A stretch of DNA of 64,000 nt from Paramecium sonneborni (Eukaryota; Ciliophora; Oligohymenophorea; Peniculida; Parameciidae): NCBI GenBank assembly GCA_905182985.1, contig CAJJDN010000008.1, positions 515,740-579,739 on the forward strand. The letters run 5' to 3'. The position numbers and the translations under genes are program-made. A model generated the notes under the pieces. The model did not search any database. It was not told the origin of the DNA and saw only the letters and a program-made list of their open reading frames with translations. The stretch's first letter is position 1, and each line of letters begins with the position of its first letter. This document shows positions 25,690-38,300 of the stretch, in pieces.

Positions 25690-26087
25690 ATGGGTCCTAT
25701 AAGATAGTTACAATCTTTTGTATGTGCTTAGACATTTTGGCCATAGTTCATGATTAGATGGTTCTAGGCTGAAAAAGGACCATTTACAATCTTTTTTTAT
25801 TGTCCTTTTGCTAAATGGGGAATATCAATAGCCAATATAAATGATATGATCAAAAAGCCTGTTGACACAATCAACCCAGTTTAGTAATCAGTTATAACAT
25901 TAACTGGAACCCTAATAGCTAGGTATCTGATATAATTAATTAATTAGATGGTGTTGGGTATTATCACCAAGATAATATATGTTAGTGGTATGTAATTCAG
26001 TGATGGCATGTACAGGAATAATTCAATTATGGAGAAAACAGTATATATTTCAATCATGTAATTAGTTAAGCTGGTCTCTTATTTTGA
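25690..26087 (+). CDS. Mitochondrial pyruvate carrier subunit (MPC family)
   Basis: Two 25-nt introns give 115 residues, the usual MPC size. The family core is clear: FFYCPFAKWGISIANINDM, a Lys-Pro after it (IKKPVDTINPVQQ), TLTGTLIARWCWVLSPRQY and VVCNSVMACTGIIQLWRK, that is three short membrane helices. MPC1 and MPC2 form a heterodimer in the inner mitochondrial membrane and import pyruvate. The NDM and PRQY elements resemble MPC1 slightly more than MPC2, but the paralogue cannot be decided by eye. The last exon encodes only a few residues and overlaps, on the other strand, the 3' end of the LC8-like gene. Confidence 0.85.
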
Positions 26088-26518
26088 AATATTATATGTA
26101 TATTTCGAATATATATAAATAATGGATAGAATAATCTTTATATATATAAAGTGTTTAAGTCATTTATACATTTTTGGATCAATTCCATAAATTAGAACAT
26201 GCCAATCCAACCACTTAATAATAAATTCAAATATTTTTTTACTTTGAATTGAAAGACTAAGTCCATATTATTGGTGTAAAAAGGATTAGCATTTTCTCTT
26301 CTTTCATCCCACATAAAAACAAACCAATAACAACCGAATCTCTCCCTTAGTCTTCTGGAAATAAATGATGCTTAATCTTTCATTGATGATTGATAGAGAG
26401 ACTCAAAAAAGATGGCTCTTATTTCTTCAATAAGAAATACATTGACTCTGGTTCCTTACTTAATAATCTTGGGTATAATATTAGATGTAAGTACTTCTAA
26501 TGGGTCTTGATATTACAT
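26054..26518 (-). CDS. Dynein light chain LC8-like protein
   Basis: Open frame of 154 residues without introns. The central part, SMKDQASFISRRLRERFG followed by CYWFVFMWDE, follows the LC8 (DYNLL) pattern of a helix ending in a fold with FG..W.v, and the end of the domain (VKKYLNLLLSG) resembles the LC8 LLFKSG strand. The N-terminus (QDPLEVLTSNIIPKIIKQG) fits helix 1. LC8 dimerises intermediate chains in dynein motors; ciliates have many diverged copies. The C-terminal 40 residues beyond SG are unusual and reach into the MPC gene, so a missed intron or earlier stop is possible. It ends 34 nt inside the MPC gene on the opposite strand. Confidence 0.55.
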
Positions 26519-26661
26519 ATTAGTAGTTAATTTATTTAAAATAACCATCAATAAAGAAAATAGAGTAGATAGTGATTATTAAAATTCTTAAGAGACATGC
26601 ATTTTATTTATATAAGTGAATTGTTGATAACTATACTTGTACTTAGATATAAAATGAATAA

Positions 26662-27790
26662 TCATTCCTATATACCACTTCTTTTAATTTAAGATTATGA
26701 TGATCCAGTAGGTCCAGTAACAGTCAGAGTATTCCCAGCCCTTGATGTTACAGTTCTTTATGTAACAACAACTTCCTAAATATAGAATTTTCACATACTC
26801 TTTTTGATCCACTTTTCTTAAGTGATTCTAATTCTGCTTAACACATAGTTAATTCTTCTTGACACTTATTGTATTCATGGTTCGCTTTAATGAACTTCTA
26901 TTTCCAAACTTCAACTTCCTAAGAAAGATAAGTGACCTTCTCTTATATAACCGTAGTTCCTTATGATTCTAGTTCAGTATATCTAATTCTCCATTCATCT
27001 AATTCTGCATCTTTGTTTTTTATTTGAATTTGTAATCTTTCAATATCAGTTGATATCAAAGCTAATCTATTCTACAAATTAATGAGAAGAAGATTACTTC
27101 ATACTCTCTTAATTACATAATAAGTTCATTATTTTTTGTGTATGATTCCTACTCAATAAGACTATATTTGTTTTTCCAATTCAAAATATCTTAATTAGCT
27201 TATTGTAGTAATCTTTCAAGTCTAGAGTTTTCATCTTTAGACAGTCTCAATTGATTCTCTAAATCTCTTAATTAACTTGTGTCTTATGCACTTGTTTATA
27301 ATTTAGACAATTATAATCTCAGCTATTAAATTTCTGAATCTTTATTTTAAAGTAATTGTTTAAGTCTATCATTTTCTGATTGTGATTAACTTAATTGAAT
27401 TTCTAGATCAGAAATTGATCTTCTCAATTCTGCAATCTAATCTTCCAATTAAGTTCTCATGGCAAAAAATTCTGCTTATAATGAAGCTGAATCAGCAGCA
27501 TTAGCACTATGTAATGTTATATCTCCTCTTAAAGATTCCAATTAGGATTCATAATTATTTCGCATTTACATCATTTAATTTTTTACTTGATCATTTTCTC
27601 TACGCAATTGAAGTAATTGAGCTTCCAATTATTCTATCCTAGTATTATCTGTCACTACTTTTACTACTTCTTTTTCTACTACTTTTGCTTCCTTTCTTCT
27701 TTCTAAATCAGCAATTATTGATTATAAATATTCACATTCCAATCTCCATGGAGTTTCTATTTCTTCTTTTGAAACTACTACTATGTTCAT
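26662..27790 (-). CDS. Long coiled-coil protein
   Basis: Two introns (26 and 23 nt) give 359 residues with frame kept throughout. After a start region (IVVVSKEEIETPWRLE) the protein is almost entirely heptad coiled coil, e.g. LEAQLLQLRRENDQVKNQ, LEDQIAELRRSISDLEIQL and LRLSKDENSRLERLLQQ. A non-helical tail (VVVTQRTVTSRAGNTLTV) resembles the tail of a filament-forming protein. A cytoskeletal or cortical role is likely but not specific. The start is uncertain: coding-like sequence (MFQLFRHNNYLHPGYK) exists up to 27917 in a different frame and may be an upstream exon. Confidence 0.7.
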
Positions 27791-27917
27791 ACAAAGTGGA
27801 GGAGCCTGTTGACAATTTTATTAAACACTGTATGTACCTGGATAAGAAACTTAAGGTATTGAAATATTCTATCTCAAAACCTATTGGCTTTATATCCTGG
27901 GTGGAGGTAATTATTAT

Positions 27918-28350
27918 GTCTAAATAATTGGAACATCCTCTTAAGTTCTTATTTATTATTATTAAAATTCAATCACTGGTTGCTTATTTAGTATTTATTA
28001 TAAATACTTATTAGAAGAACTGTCTGGTTTAAGAATTTACAAATCTCATTCCTTCCTGTCTCTCATTTAATAACTTTAATTTGCCATCATCACTAACAAA
28101 TATTTCTTAACTCATTTATCTTAAATCAAAATAGATATTTATTTTATTAACTAATAATAAATAAATAGTTTAATGTAATTATCAGTATAAATACAATAGG
28201 AAGTAGTATTATTTTATCAGATCACAGAAGTATAGCAAATTTTAAGTAGAAATTCCTTCAAAAGTTTCTTATTCTTTTTGCTACTATTTAAATTGACTAT
28301 ATTCACTTTTAATAAAGATTTTAAAAAATTAACTTCAAAAATAAAATAAT
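27918..28350. other. Divergent spacer
   Basis: About 430 bp of AT-rich DNA between the coiled-coil gene and the divergent 28351 gene. Nothing recognised. Confidence 0.45.
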
Positions 28351-30237
28351 ATGTTTATTGAGTAATATCAAGAAACTATAAATTAATAGTTGAAGCTAAG
28401 TAAAGTTGTACCAATTACAATAAATCCGAAGAATATTTTGAGATCTCTTCTTGTTGCAGATGACAAATTAGATGATGAGCATCTCTATTAAAATTATTGT
28501 AGAAAATAAGAATTAATTATCAACAATATGAATGAGGATAATGCATATGTAATTTTGAACATATGTACATTAATAAAATTGTCTTTTGACAAAAACAAAG
28601 AAGCTACTAAAGAAGAGCTAAAAGAAATTGTTTTAAATCAAATAAAAGTAGATTGTGTAAATTGGCCATAATTTAAATAACCTAGATGGCCTGAATATTT
28701 AGAATATTTCAATAATTTAAGTTAAAGTCTAATAAATCATACATATAAGTTGATTGAAAGTATTGTTATAGATTTAACAACAAAGCCATTTGAGTGTTCA
28801 GAATTTCATTAATATATGACTGACAAATTAGAATAAACAATGTCTTTTTTTTCATTAGAAATGAGTGATTTTGTAAGGGTGCCTAATAGTGATAGCTTAT
28901 ATTGGGACTTAAAGAAATATTTCAATTCAACAATATAAAATATTCATTTATACATAAATAGAACATCTTTATTTTGTAATACTTAGATGGAATTTTTAAA
29001 TGAAACACTCACGAAATATCATACATTGGCTAATATTAGAACATATTAAATATTATAAACTGAAACATCATAATATATAATATCATAATGTCATGTATCA
29101 CTTAAAGAAATGACATTTAATAGAATTGAATTTTTGATATTTGAGAAAGATTTAGTAAAATCTGTAATAAGACATTTTTATGAGTATAGTAAATTGAATT
29201 TAGGAGTATATTAAATGTCTACATTAACATAAACATTTTAAGATGCAATACATATGCGTTAACTTTTGGATGAAGATTGTAATGTTTAAGTAAATTTGGA
29301 TTCAAAATTATTTGATTAAGATGGTGATTGTTTAAAATATAAGACTTGGTTAAATTAGAAGAAGGCAATATAATCATAGCAAATGTTGACAGGAGCATCA
29401 GTGGTAGGAGGATCAATAGGTGCAGGTTTAGGTTGTTTAATAGTAGATAGTGTTGATCCAAAGATTCCTTGGGAAGAAAAACTAAAAAGAGCAGGAGTTA
29501 GTTCAGTAGCAACAGGTTTAGTAGGAGCAGCTATGCGTATACCTGTTATTGGAACTATGTTATCTTAGGCTTTACTTTTTTATGCAATTAAATTAACAGC
29601 AAATAATAAAGTGTTAGATAAAAACGAGAAAATGAAGAATTTAGCACATATTGGAGTTTAAAGTTCAGTTGGTATAGGTTCAGCTGTAGCTGGATAAATA
29701 TTAATTCCTATTCCTGTTTTAGGTGCTATTATTGGAGGAACTGTTGGAGGTGTTGCTATGAGCTTATATAGTAAGTTTTTTGTTCCTAAAACTAAACATT
29801 CTATTAAAATTATGATCAATGATTTAATTGATAGATAACTTGATGATGGATTATTTGTTTATGATGAATAAGTCTTTAAAATCATGAGAATCAATCAAAA
29901 ACATTATTTTTGTTGCAAACCTGACAAATATACTGATTCTTAATGGCTTACTATTTTAATGGTCTATTTAGTCAATGAAATTCATTATCTAACCAATATA
30001 CAAGGATTGGAAAAAATTAGAGAATTATAAGAGTAAATGGAAAAAAAACCTAAAGATGAAGTTAAATGTGTTAAATAAATTAGAGAAATTGAAGATGAAT
30101 TAGAATAACTAGAAATAATCAGTCTTAAATTAGAAAAGTCGAGAAATTATATTTAAGTATAAGAAATTAATACTTTACAAATTGCTACTTAGATAGGAGA
30201 GTTTATCAATGGCATGATTGCTAATTTTAAATTATGA
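28351..30237 (+). CDS. Unknown protein with glycine-zipper membrane region
   Basis: Intronless 628-residue frame. The first 340 residues are mixed helical without a recognised domain. Residues about 345-480 are Gly/Ala-rich and hydrophobic in small-xxx-small spacing: GASVVGGSIGAGLGCLIV, SSVATGLVGAAMRIPVIG, SSVGIGSAVAGQILIP and PIPVLGAIIGGTVGGVAMSL, two pairs of glycine-zipper hairpins. A charged coiled-coil C-terminus follows. Glycine zippers pack helices in membranes and occur in channels, mitochondrial and pore-forming proteins. The two zipper pairs look like an internal duplication. Function unknown; a membrane-embedded role is inferred. Confidence 0.75.
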
Positions 30238-30299
30238 AATTCTAATTATTATATCATATATTTAGAATTATTAATAAATTTAATCCCATTAAAAATAAA

Positions 30300-30640
30300 G
30301 TGTATAATTATAGGAATTAAGATTGAAATTTATAAGTTAGATTCCTACCACATTCATTAGCGAAAGTGAAATAACTATTCTTTTATGATTTAACTTTACG
30401 TTTACTATCTGAAGCAAAGAGAGTTCTTAATTTATTATGTGAAATGGTAATTTTCATAATATTAGAGTTTTAAAGATTTAAGAAATTTCAATTTGGAGAT
30501 GTTGTCTTTGGTATTCACTCTTAAATTTATGAAACTCATTTTAATTTAGGTTTTTATATTGTTAATCTAAAAAAACCTAATATATATCAAATTTTATACA
30601 TTATTTAAGCTTTATGGCGAACAGATTATTTTGTATAAGT
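30300..30640 (+). pseudogene. Possible decayed cyclic-nucleotide-binding fragment
   Basis: A + frame from about 30335 reads RFLPHSLAKVKQLFFYDLTL then RFKKFQFGDVVFG and later LGFYIV, with the feel of a cNMP-binding beta-roll (F.kf.fGdvvf...fyiv). No start, and an intron or frameshift near 30450 is needed. It continues open into the region opposite the 30731-31446 gene, where it is surely a shadow. Weak. Confidence 0.2.
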
Positions 30641-30730
30641 AATTTAAGAATGTTTAATTATTAAAAATAAAACATAATTAAATAAATAAAAAGACAATAC
30701 CATTATCAATTGTATTCTAATTACCCATAA

Positions 30731-31446
30731 TCAATTAAATTATTTGAATTCATCAATCAATTATAATTATAATTCTCTCAATTCATTTACTCTTTGTTGA
30801 TTGTCTTAGATCTCTGTTTTTAGTCTATAATTCTCTTCTATAATTGCATTATAATCGGATAACAAACTCTCTTGTTCTAATTACAATTATTGTAGTTAGC
30901 CTTAGAGTTCTACATGTGAATGCTATTCTATTTTATGTTGCATATGTGTTATTTTATCCGTATAATAATCAATCTCATCTATGTATTCATCAACTATTTG
31001 GCTTGGTTAAATGATTGTCTATTAATTTGTTTATTTTTATTCTTTTGTTGTATTATTATTGTTCACATTCTAATTTGAATTTTAACCCTTATTTTATACA
31101 GTGCTAATATTAACTGATTTCTTTTATTAACTTGCTGTTTGTTTACTTTTCTTTTCATTACAGTATTTGTTATATAATGTATTGAATGTATCATCAGAAT
31201 ATTTTGAAGAATGGTTATTTGTGATTTCTAAATAAACCATTTTTAATTGTTCATATTTTCTAATAATTTATTCCATATTTGATATATTCATATTTGTTAT
31301 CTAATAAATTTGGATATACTTTTTACAGCTAATCTTTCTAAATAAAATAATTCAATTTCTTTTGCATGTTATTTTTAATATTTTTATAAATCTTATGTCC
31401 AATAATCAATTTATCTTAACAATTCGAATTTAGCTTCGTTAATCAT
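30731..31446 (-). CDS. Coiled-coil protein, unknown
   Basis: One 26-nt intron gives 229 residues. N- and C-terminal thirds are coiled coil (e.g. LQLEQESLLSDYNAIIEENY); the middle is a low-complexity Asn/Gln/Thr/Lys linker (QNVNNNNTTKEQKQTNQQ). No catalytic or membrane feature. It starts 60 nt from the divergent kelch-BTB gene. Confidence 0.65.
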
Positions 31447-31506
31447 ATAAATTTTATAATAAAAATTAAATATTATTTGTTATTATATATATATACATAG
31501 ATTCAA

Positions 31507-33015
31507 ATGAATAGAAGATAAAAAACTGAGAATGAGAATTTAAAAATTAAAAGAGCTCTAATGAGAAAACAGATAAATTAATATCATAGAATTGATACAG
31601 AATTTGAAATTGATGATAGATTAGGTTAAAATTCTTTATGTGTAAAAAATGAAGAATTTGATGTGGAAGATTCTATTTAATATGATTAATAAATTTGGGA
31701 ACGATTAGATAAATAGGTTTAAAGTTCTCCAAATTAAAGAAATAGTTGTTCTTGGGTTATATTTTAAGATTGTTTATATATATTTGGTGGATTTACTTTT
31801 AATGGAAGATTGGATGATGTTCATAGATATTCATTTAATTAAAATTAACGGTAAAGATTAAATACAACAGGCTCTAAACCAAGTGCAAGAGAAAACAATG
31901 GAGCTATTGAATATAAAGGTCAAATGTATATTTTTGGTGGATGTGATGGATCATTATGGTTAAATGATTTTTATTCATTAAATCTAAATACTTTAAATTG
32001 GAATAAAATTGAACCTACTGGTTAATGTCCATCTGAAAGGTTTGGAATAGCATGTGGATCATATTAAATTAAAATGCTTATATTTGGTGGTTGTGATGGT
32101 AATCATTATTTAAATGATGCTTATGTTTTTGATTTTGAAGAAAAAGTTTGGAATAAATTATAATTAATTGGAGATATTCCTTCTACTAGATCTTGTCCTT
32201 CATTCAGTGTATTAAATAATTAAATATATATTTTTGGTGGATTTGATGGTGTTAATAGATTAAATGATTTCTATAAAATCAATATATTTACAGGTAAAGT
32301 TAAAAGAATTAGTTAACATGGTACAATACCATGTCCTAGATATGTAATTTATTTTACTTAAAATTTTAGTTTCATGCTTCTGAAATTTATTAAAATAAAT
32401 TATTATTATTTGGTGGATTTAATGGTTTAGAAAGATAAAATGATTTATATGAATTTGATTTTGGAATTAAAACTTGGAAAAAATTAGAAGTAAATGAATC
32501 ACCAAAAGGAAGATCATCTATGGTATTTTAAATTTACAATGATTCTCTTTATATTTTTGGAGGAATGATGGAGATGAACTTCTAAATGATATTTATAAAT
32601 TAGTATTCAAAAATTCATAGATTCCTAGATCTAGTTTTTTGTAAGATTTTCATACTTTAATTAACAATCCATTAATGAGTGATGTTATTTTTTAAGTTGA
32701 AGATCATTAAATTTATGCTAATAAATGCATTCTAGGAGCTAGAAGTTAAAATTTTTAAACTTTATTTTTTTAAGAATTTAGAGATAAAGAATAAATGTAT
32801 TTAGAAATCAATGAATGTGTGACTATTAAACATTTATGGATATGCTCTTATATATCTATACTGATCAGTTAGATTTCTCTTTTAATAAATTATTACTAAC
32901 CTAAATTATGAAATATTTGGTTGATAATATTTCTACTATTAAAAAAAGAAAAGATTTTAATAAATTGGCCTCAGAACCAGACATACCTTTAGAAATAATA
33001 CAAAAGAAATGTTGA
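31507..33015 (+). CDS. Kelch-repeat/BTB protein with two frameshifts
   Basis: After an 80-residue N-terminus come at least five kelch blades marked by LYIFGGF, MYIFGGCDGS, MLIFGGCDGN, IYIFGGFDGV, LLLFGGFNG and LYIFGG, with one 26-nt intron (about 32343-32368). A BTB domain follows (MSDVIFQVEDHQIYANKCI, later MDMLLYIYTDQLDF). The frame is lost twice: near 32562 (GGA GGA ATG ATG) and near 32833 (ATT AAA CAT TTA), each cured by one extra base. With both the product is 494 residues. Kelch-BTB proteins usually act as Cullin3 adaptors, though the BTB is normally N-terminal. Two slips within 300 nt suggest decay or poor sequence. Confidence 0.65.
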
Positions 33016-33100
33016 TTAAAACTATTTTACTTTATCATATGTAATCTATAACTTTTATTTTATATCAGTATAATTATTTTTTAAATAAATATTATTAAAT

Positions 33101-33583
33101 TCATTTATTGAATAATGAAAATAATTCTTTTTCAGCTTTTTCAAATTCTACTTTTAAATTTTCCATAAAGACTGATGTTATTTTATTGAATTACATATAT
33201 GCTTTATTTAATTTTTCTCTTTGTTACTCTGATTCATATTTAATATTGATTTCCACTTAATTTATTACTTTTTATCTTGCCATTTCTTTTTCAGTTTTGC
33301 AAGCAATTTTATTCAGATTCTTTTTATCTTTTTTTTATTTTTCCTACTCAATTTTTAAATGATTCTATGCAGTACTCTATTCAGAATAGATCTGTTTAAT
33401 TTATTCCATAATTCTTTAATATTAAACATTGTAAATGTTTGTATTTGCTTTAAGTTCAGAATTTTCTAATTTTTTCTAGGTGCCATCAAAATTTTTGGCT
33501 CTCTCTCCCAATTTTTTACTATTTTATTAATCATCATATTAACTATATGATTTTTCAAGCCTTTCTTGTTTTATTTTCTTCAT
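33101..33583 (-). CDS. Short Lys/Glu-rich coiled-coil protein
   Basis: Intronless 160-residue frame (MKKIKQERLEKSYSQYDDQQ to ELFSLFNK). Highly charged heptad-like helix over most of its length, no signal peptide or membrane segment. Unknown function; it could be a filament or basal-body component, which is a guess. It converges with the kelch-BTB gene 85 nt away. Confidence 0.6.
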
Positions 33584-33841
33584 TATAATTAATTCGTTAT
33601 TTATCGCGAAAAAAATTCCTTGATTTGAACAAAAAAATCCACCTAATAATTTTTTATAAATTTATTTAGAATTTTAAAAAATAAGTTAGTTATATTTAAA
33701 AAAAAATACATTAACTAAATATAGTCAGATCAGAATAAATCCGATTTATTAAATCATTGTGAATTTGTTTTTATTTGAATAGAAATTATATACATATCTA
33801 AAATATATCATCTGATGAAATAATAAATATTATTCATTAAT

Positions 33842-34735
33842 TTAAAATGAATAAAAAAAATTTATTAAGTAAAAAAAATCATTTTGAGTTTCAAATTTCA
33901 TTTGAGAATCTTAAGAATCAGTTGAATTCTTAGTTGAAGTAGATAATTCTGCATAAGTTAAGTTAAGATTAAATTCGATCAAAAAAACAAAAATTTCCTC
34001 TCAAAATATATAGCCACATAATGAGCATTTATTATAATCTAAAAAAGCCAAACAATACTTTCTTTTTTAATAATAAATACAGCAGGTAACCAAAAAAAAT
34101 ATTAAATACACAAGTAGATTCTTGGCATTTGTCTAAAAAACTACCTTTATATCTATTTTAAGTGCATTCAGTACTGCAATCTTTTGATAAATATCCCAAC
34201 ACATAAATACCCTTTTATATATCTATATTATAAACAAGAGTAATCTGACGATGCTAATAATGATTTTGAAACAGATACTATCTGAGCCAAAATATTGTAG
34301 CAATCCCTACGATGATGATTAAGATGCAATATTATGAGGAATTCTTCAATCATAAATTAGAACAAATATGGAAAAATATTTGCATGGTTCTGAATTATTA
34401 TTTTATAAATTTGGAAACACCTGATTTATAAAAAGAACAATAAGTTTCTTTTTCGAAAGTAGATATTTTTACCCTTTATCTCTGAAATTAATTCAAATTT
34501 AAAATTTTCATTTAAAAGATTACTTGTCATATCAAGAATCTGTGATTATTTATTATAGTAAAGATTTATTTCAAAATGAGATCCACCATTATCTCCCATT
34601 TATAATCCTATTATTGTTTAGCAATTAAAATTATATTTCAAAAAATTAGTTATTCTTGGTATTGAATAATGATTGATTTTTAAAGCATACTAATATTGGT
34701 AATGTTATTTTAAATGAAGCAATTTTTATTAAAAT
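33842..34735 (-). pseudogene. Decayed Cys-rich membrane receptor-like gene
   Basis: Minus-strand pieces: LKYNFNCQTIIGLQMGDNGG then SHFEINLYYNKQS (about 34560-34660), a transmembrane helix CILIIIVGIATIFWLRQ (about 34240-34290), then Cys pairs SKDCSTECTQNRYKGSF and DKCQESTC, a segment with DYNKCSLCGYIF, and a tail LSTSTKNSTDSQDSQMKFET near 33870-33930. In-frame TGA codons (near 34342 and 34003) and at least two frame changes interrupt it, and no intron set repairs them all. It looks like a decayed furin-like Cys-rich surface protein. An open + frame at 33847-34242 covers the same DNA and is taken as its shadow. Confidence 0.45.
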
Positions 34736-35356
34736 TTAAAATTAATTTTATTTTCAAAAATCTGATTTAATAAATTAATTATTATTTAAATGCGATTCAA
34801 ACTTCATTTGGATGTTTGTATTTACTTTTAAAATTTTAGAATTTAAACTTCCATTAGCTTTTTATATTTAATTCAGATAGAATATTTTGAATTATTCTTA
34901 TTTTTTTAATTTAGGAATAAATTATAAACTTCTTTAATATAAATTTACATATTTAAGTATGAACATGAAGTTTATCTAAATATTTTATTTTTAGAATTAA
35001 AAATAAAAATTTATTATTTTAAAGGTTAAATTCAAATTTTTTTCTTGCAAGATTATTAATTTTTAATTATTTTGATATATAATAGATGTAAAACTCTTAA
35101 AGATCTTAAGAAGTCTTAAATCCAAAATAAAATAAATGAAAACTGTTATGCATTAAAAATTGAATTTTTAGTTATAATTTTTAATATAATATAAAGTTAA
35201 AATACACATAAATTCAAAATATTGTTTTAATAATTAATTTAAAAATTAGATGAGGAATTATCACTCATTTAGTAAATAAGAAATAAAGAATTAAAATATA
35301 AATTAATATAATATAGTTTGGGATTAAGTTCTATTATAAAGAATAATAAAAATTTT
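34736..35356. other. Intergenic spacer
   Basis: About 620 bp, extremely AT-rich; no gene or RNA recognised. Promoter region of the P5B ATPase. Confidence 0.5.
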
Positions 35357-38300
35357 ATGATAAAAAATTCTGACTTAGAAGGAGATTTAATGATTGTTAA
35401 CATCATGCCATTGAGAATTGTAAGAAGTAGAAAAATAATTGGAAGTATACTGTCTTTATTAACTCTTTTTATATTCTCTTTAATGTACTATTTTAAAACT
35501 TAAAATTTTAAGATGTCGTTGGTTTATAAATTTAAAGTTACTTTTTTATTATAAGGAAGAGAAGGAAATATTGTATGCCACCCATTTATTCATAATAAAT
35601 TTACATGGAGAGAAAGAAATACAAAAAGTTAAAAGGAATAAAATTTCGAATTGCATTTATTTTAAATATAGACATATAGAATATTATTTTGAAGAAAACA
35701 AATTTCATCCATTAGATACAGGATATGTTGATAAAGATTTCTTATTAAAAAATGTGAATCCTTTAAGTGAAAGACAAGTATTTGAGTTGAATAAGACATT
35801 TGGAAACTGTGAAGTTATAGTTCCCATTCCTAGTATAACTTCTTTTTTTTAAAATGAACTTACATCCCCTCTTTATTTCACTTAATATACTTCATTAACA
35901 GTATTTATGTTGGAAGGATTTTATTAATTAGCAATTTTATAACCTATTATAGCATTATTGACATCATTAATAAATTATCTTATACTAAGAAGGGCTATGT
36001 AGTAATTAAAGAAAAAAGCAGAAAACCATCAGTAAATTACAGTATTTCGATAAAATATATCTGGTAAAGAGGAATGTATAACAGTGAATTCGATTGAATT
36101 AGTTCCAGGAGATATAGTTTAAATTTTTTGTAATTAAATATTACCATGTGATTGTTTAATATTGACAGGTGATGTATTGGTTGATGAATAATCATTAACA
36201 GGAGAGTCTATTCCTGTTTAAAAAGAGTAAATAAAATAAGATTTTTTGAGTAATTTTAATTATTAAACTTACAAAAAATCAATATTGTTTGATGGAACTA
36301 AAGTCTTAGATGTAAAAAACACTGTAAAAGTATTAGTTTTAAGAACTGGATATTTATCTTATAAAGGATAGATATTTAGAAATGCATTATACCCAAAACC
36401 ACCAAAAATAATGTTTTTTATAGACGCAGTAAAATTTCTTGTTATAATTGCTGTTTTGATTATAGGATTGTATTTTGGATTACTTTGGAAAATGATATTA
36501 TTAGATTATGATCCAACCTTAATTGCATTAAGATTAGGTGATGCAATAGTTTGGATTCTCCCTCCAAATTTAGTAACTGTTGTAAATCTTACAATGACAG
36601 CTACTTTAAGTAGATTAAAATTAAACAATATCTTAGGAACTTAACCAGATAAAACATTAGAAGCATCATAAACAGAAATCATTTGTTTTGATAAAACAGG
36701 TACTTTAACAACAAATAAGATTAAAGTAAAATATGTATTTGATGAAAAGAATAATAAAATCTAATCAATTTCAGATAAAAAATTGTTGTAATCTTTAATG
36801 TCTTGCTGTCATTAATGCTACTTATTAGATAATTAATTAATAGGTGATACATTAGATATAGCCATGATATATTATTCAAATCTAAATATTCATTAAGATA
36901 ATGATTATAAATTTAAAGTCATAATTAATGGAAATGGTTCAGATTAGAGAAGTAAAGAGATAACTTTTAGAATTATAAAAATCTTTGAGTTTTCTAGTGA
37001 TCTCTAAAGAATGGGTGTAATAGCAATGAGTGATTAAATTATAAGAGAGGATTAATAGATTTAATTAACAGATTAAGAAGATATAATAATTTAAAACTAA
37101 TATTATTATTTTAGTAAAGGATCAGCTGAAAAGATTTCCTCATTATGTATTTCTGTACCTGAAGGATTTAAAGATATGATAACTTAAGAATCACTTAAAG
37201 GTATGAGAATAATTAGTACTGGATATAAAAGAATAGAGTTATAGGATATTGTTAAATCATAAATTGAATTGGAATAACGTCTAAAATATTTGGGATCAAT
37301 TATTTTTGAAAATGAATTAAAATTAAATACAAAATAAACTATTGATGAATTAAAAAAAGCATAGTTAAAATTAAAAATATTAAGTGGAGATCATATTTTG
37401 AGTTGCATAAATTGTGGTATCGAAAGTGGTATAATAGAATTTCAAAAGTTTACAATTTTAATAGATTTTGATATAGATTAGAATGATTTAATATTAGAAG
37501 AGTTGAGTCATTACTAAATAGAAGAATTGGAAGGTAAAAGTATTAATTAATCATCTTATGAATTATTATAATCTCTGTTACCAAGTTCATTATATGTAAA
37601 TTCAATTTATGAGTCAAAAACTAATTAGAATTATTAATGGGCAATGAGTGGTTAAGCTTTTGAATATCTTAGAAATAAAAAGATAATATATGAACTAATT
37701 TAATCATGTTAAATCTTTGGAAGAATGAGTCCCACTTAAAAGAGTGAAGTAATAAAGATATTATAAGAATAAAAACTTCATGTTTGCATGATAGGAGATG
37801 GTTCCAATGATTGTCATGCTTTAAAATAATCTAATATTGGAATATCATTTTAATAATGTGATGCAGCTTTAACAGCCTCTTTTGTTAATACTAATGATAG
37901 CATAGATTGTATACGTGAAGTATTGTTATAAAGCAAAGCAACTTCATGTAATGTTATGGAAATATTCAAATATTATATGATAATCAATGTAAGTAAATAT
38001 GTTTCTGCATAATTAATGATGTATCAAATGTAGAATTTCAATAATGAAGAATTACTGTATCTAAATTATTTGAGTAATATTCCTATAGTTGCTATGTAAA
38101 CCTTAACTCCTCCTTCAAGTAAATTGACTAAAGATAAAATTAATACTTCTATGATTAGTTTATCAAATTTTATTCCTATTTTGATAATTCTAATCTTCAG
38201 TGGTTTGAATATGTTGGGAAGTTATTTAATTCTATATTATTAAGAATGGTATTTACCATATGATAAAAATGAGAATGATTCAAGATACTTCTTTTAAGGA

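Noticed and set aside
33847..34242. Open + frame of about 130 codons
   Set aside because: Opposite-strand fragments contain a membrane helix and Cys pairs and fit better; with one stop codon such chance frames are common.
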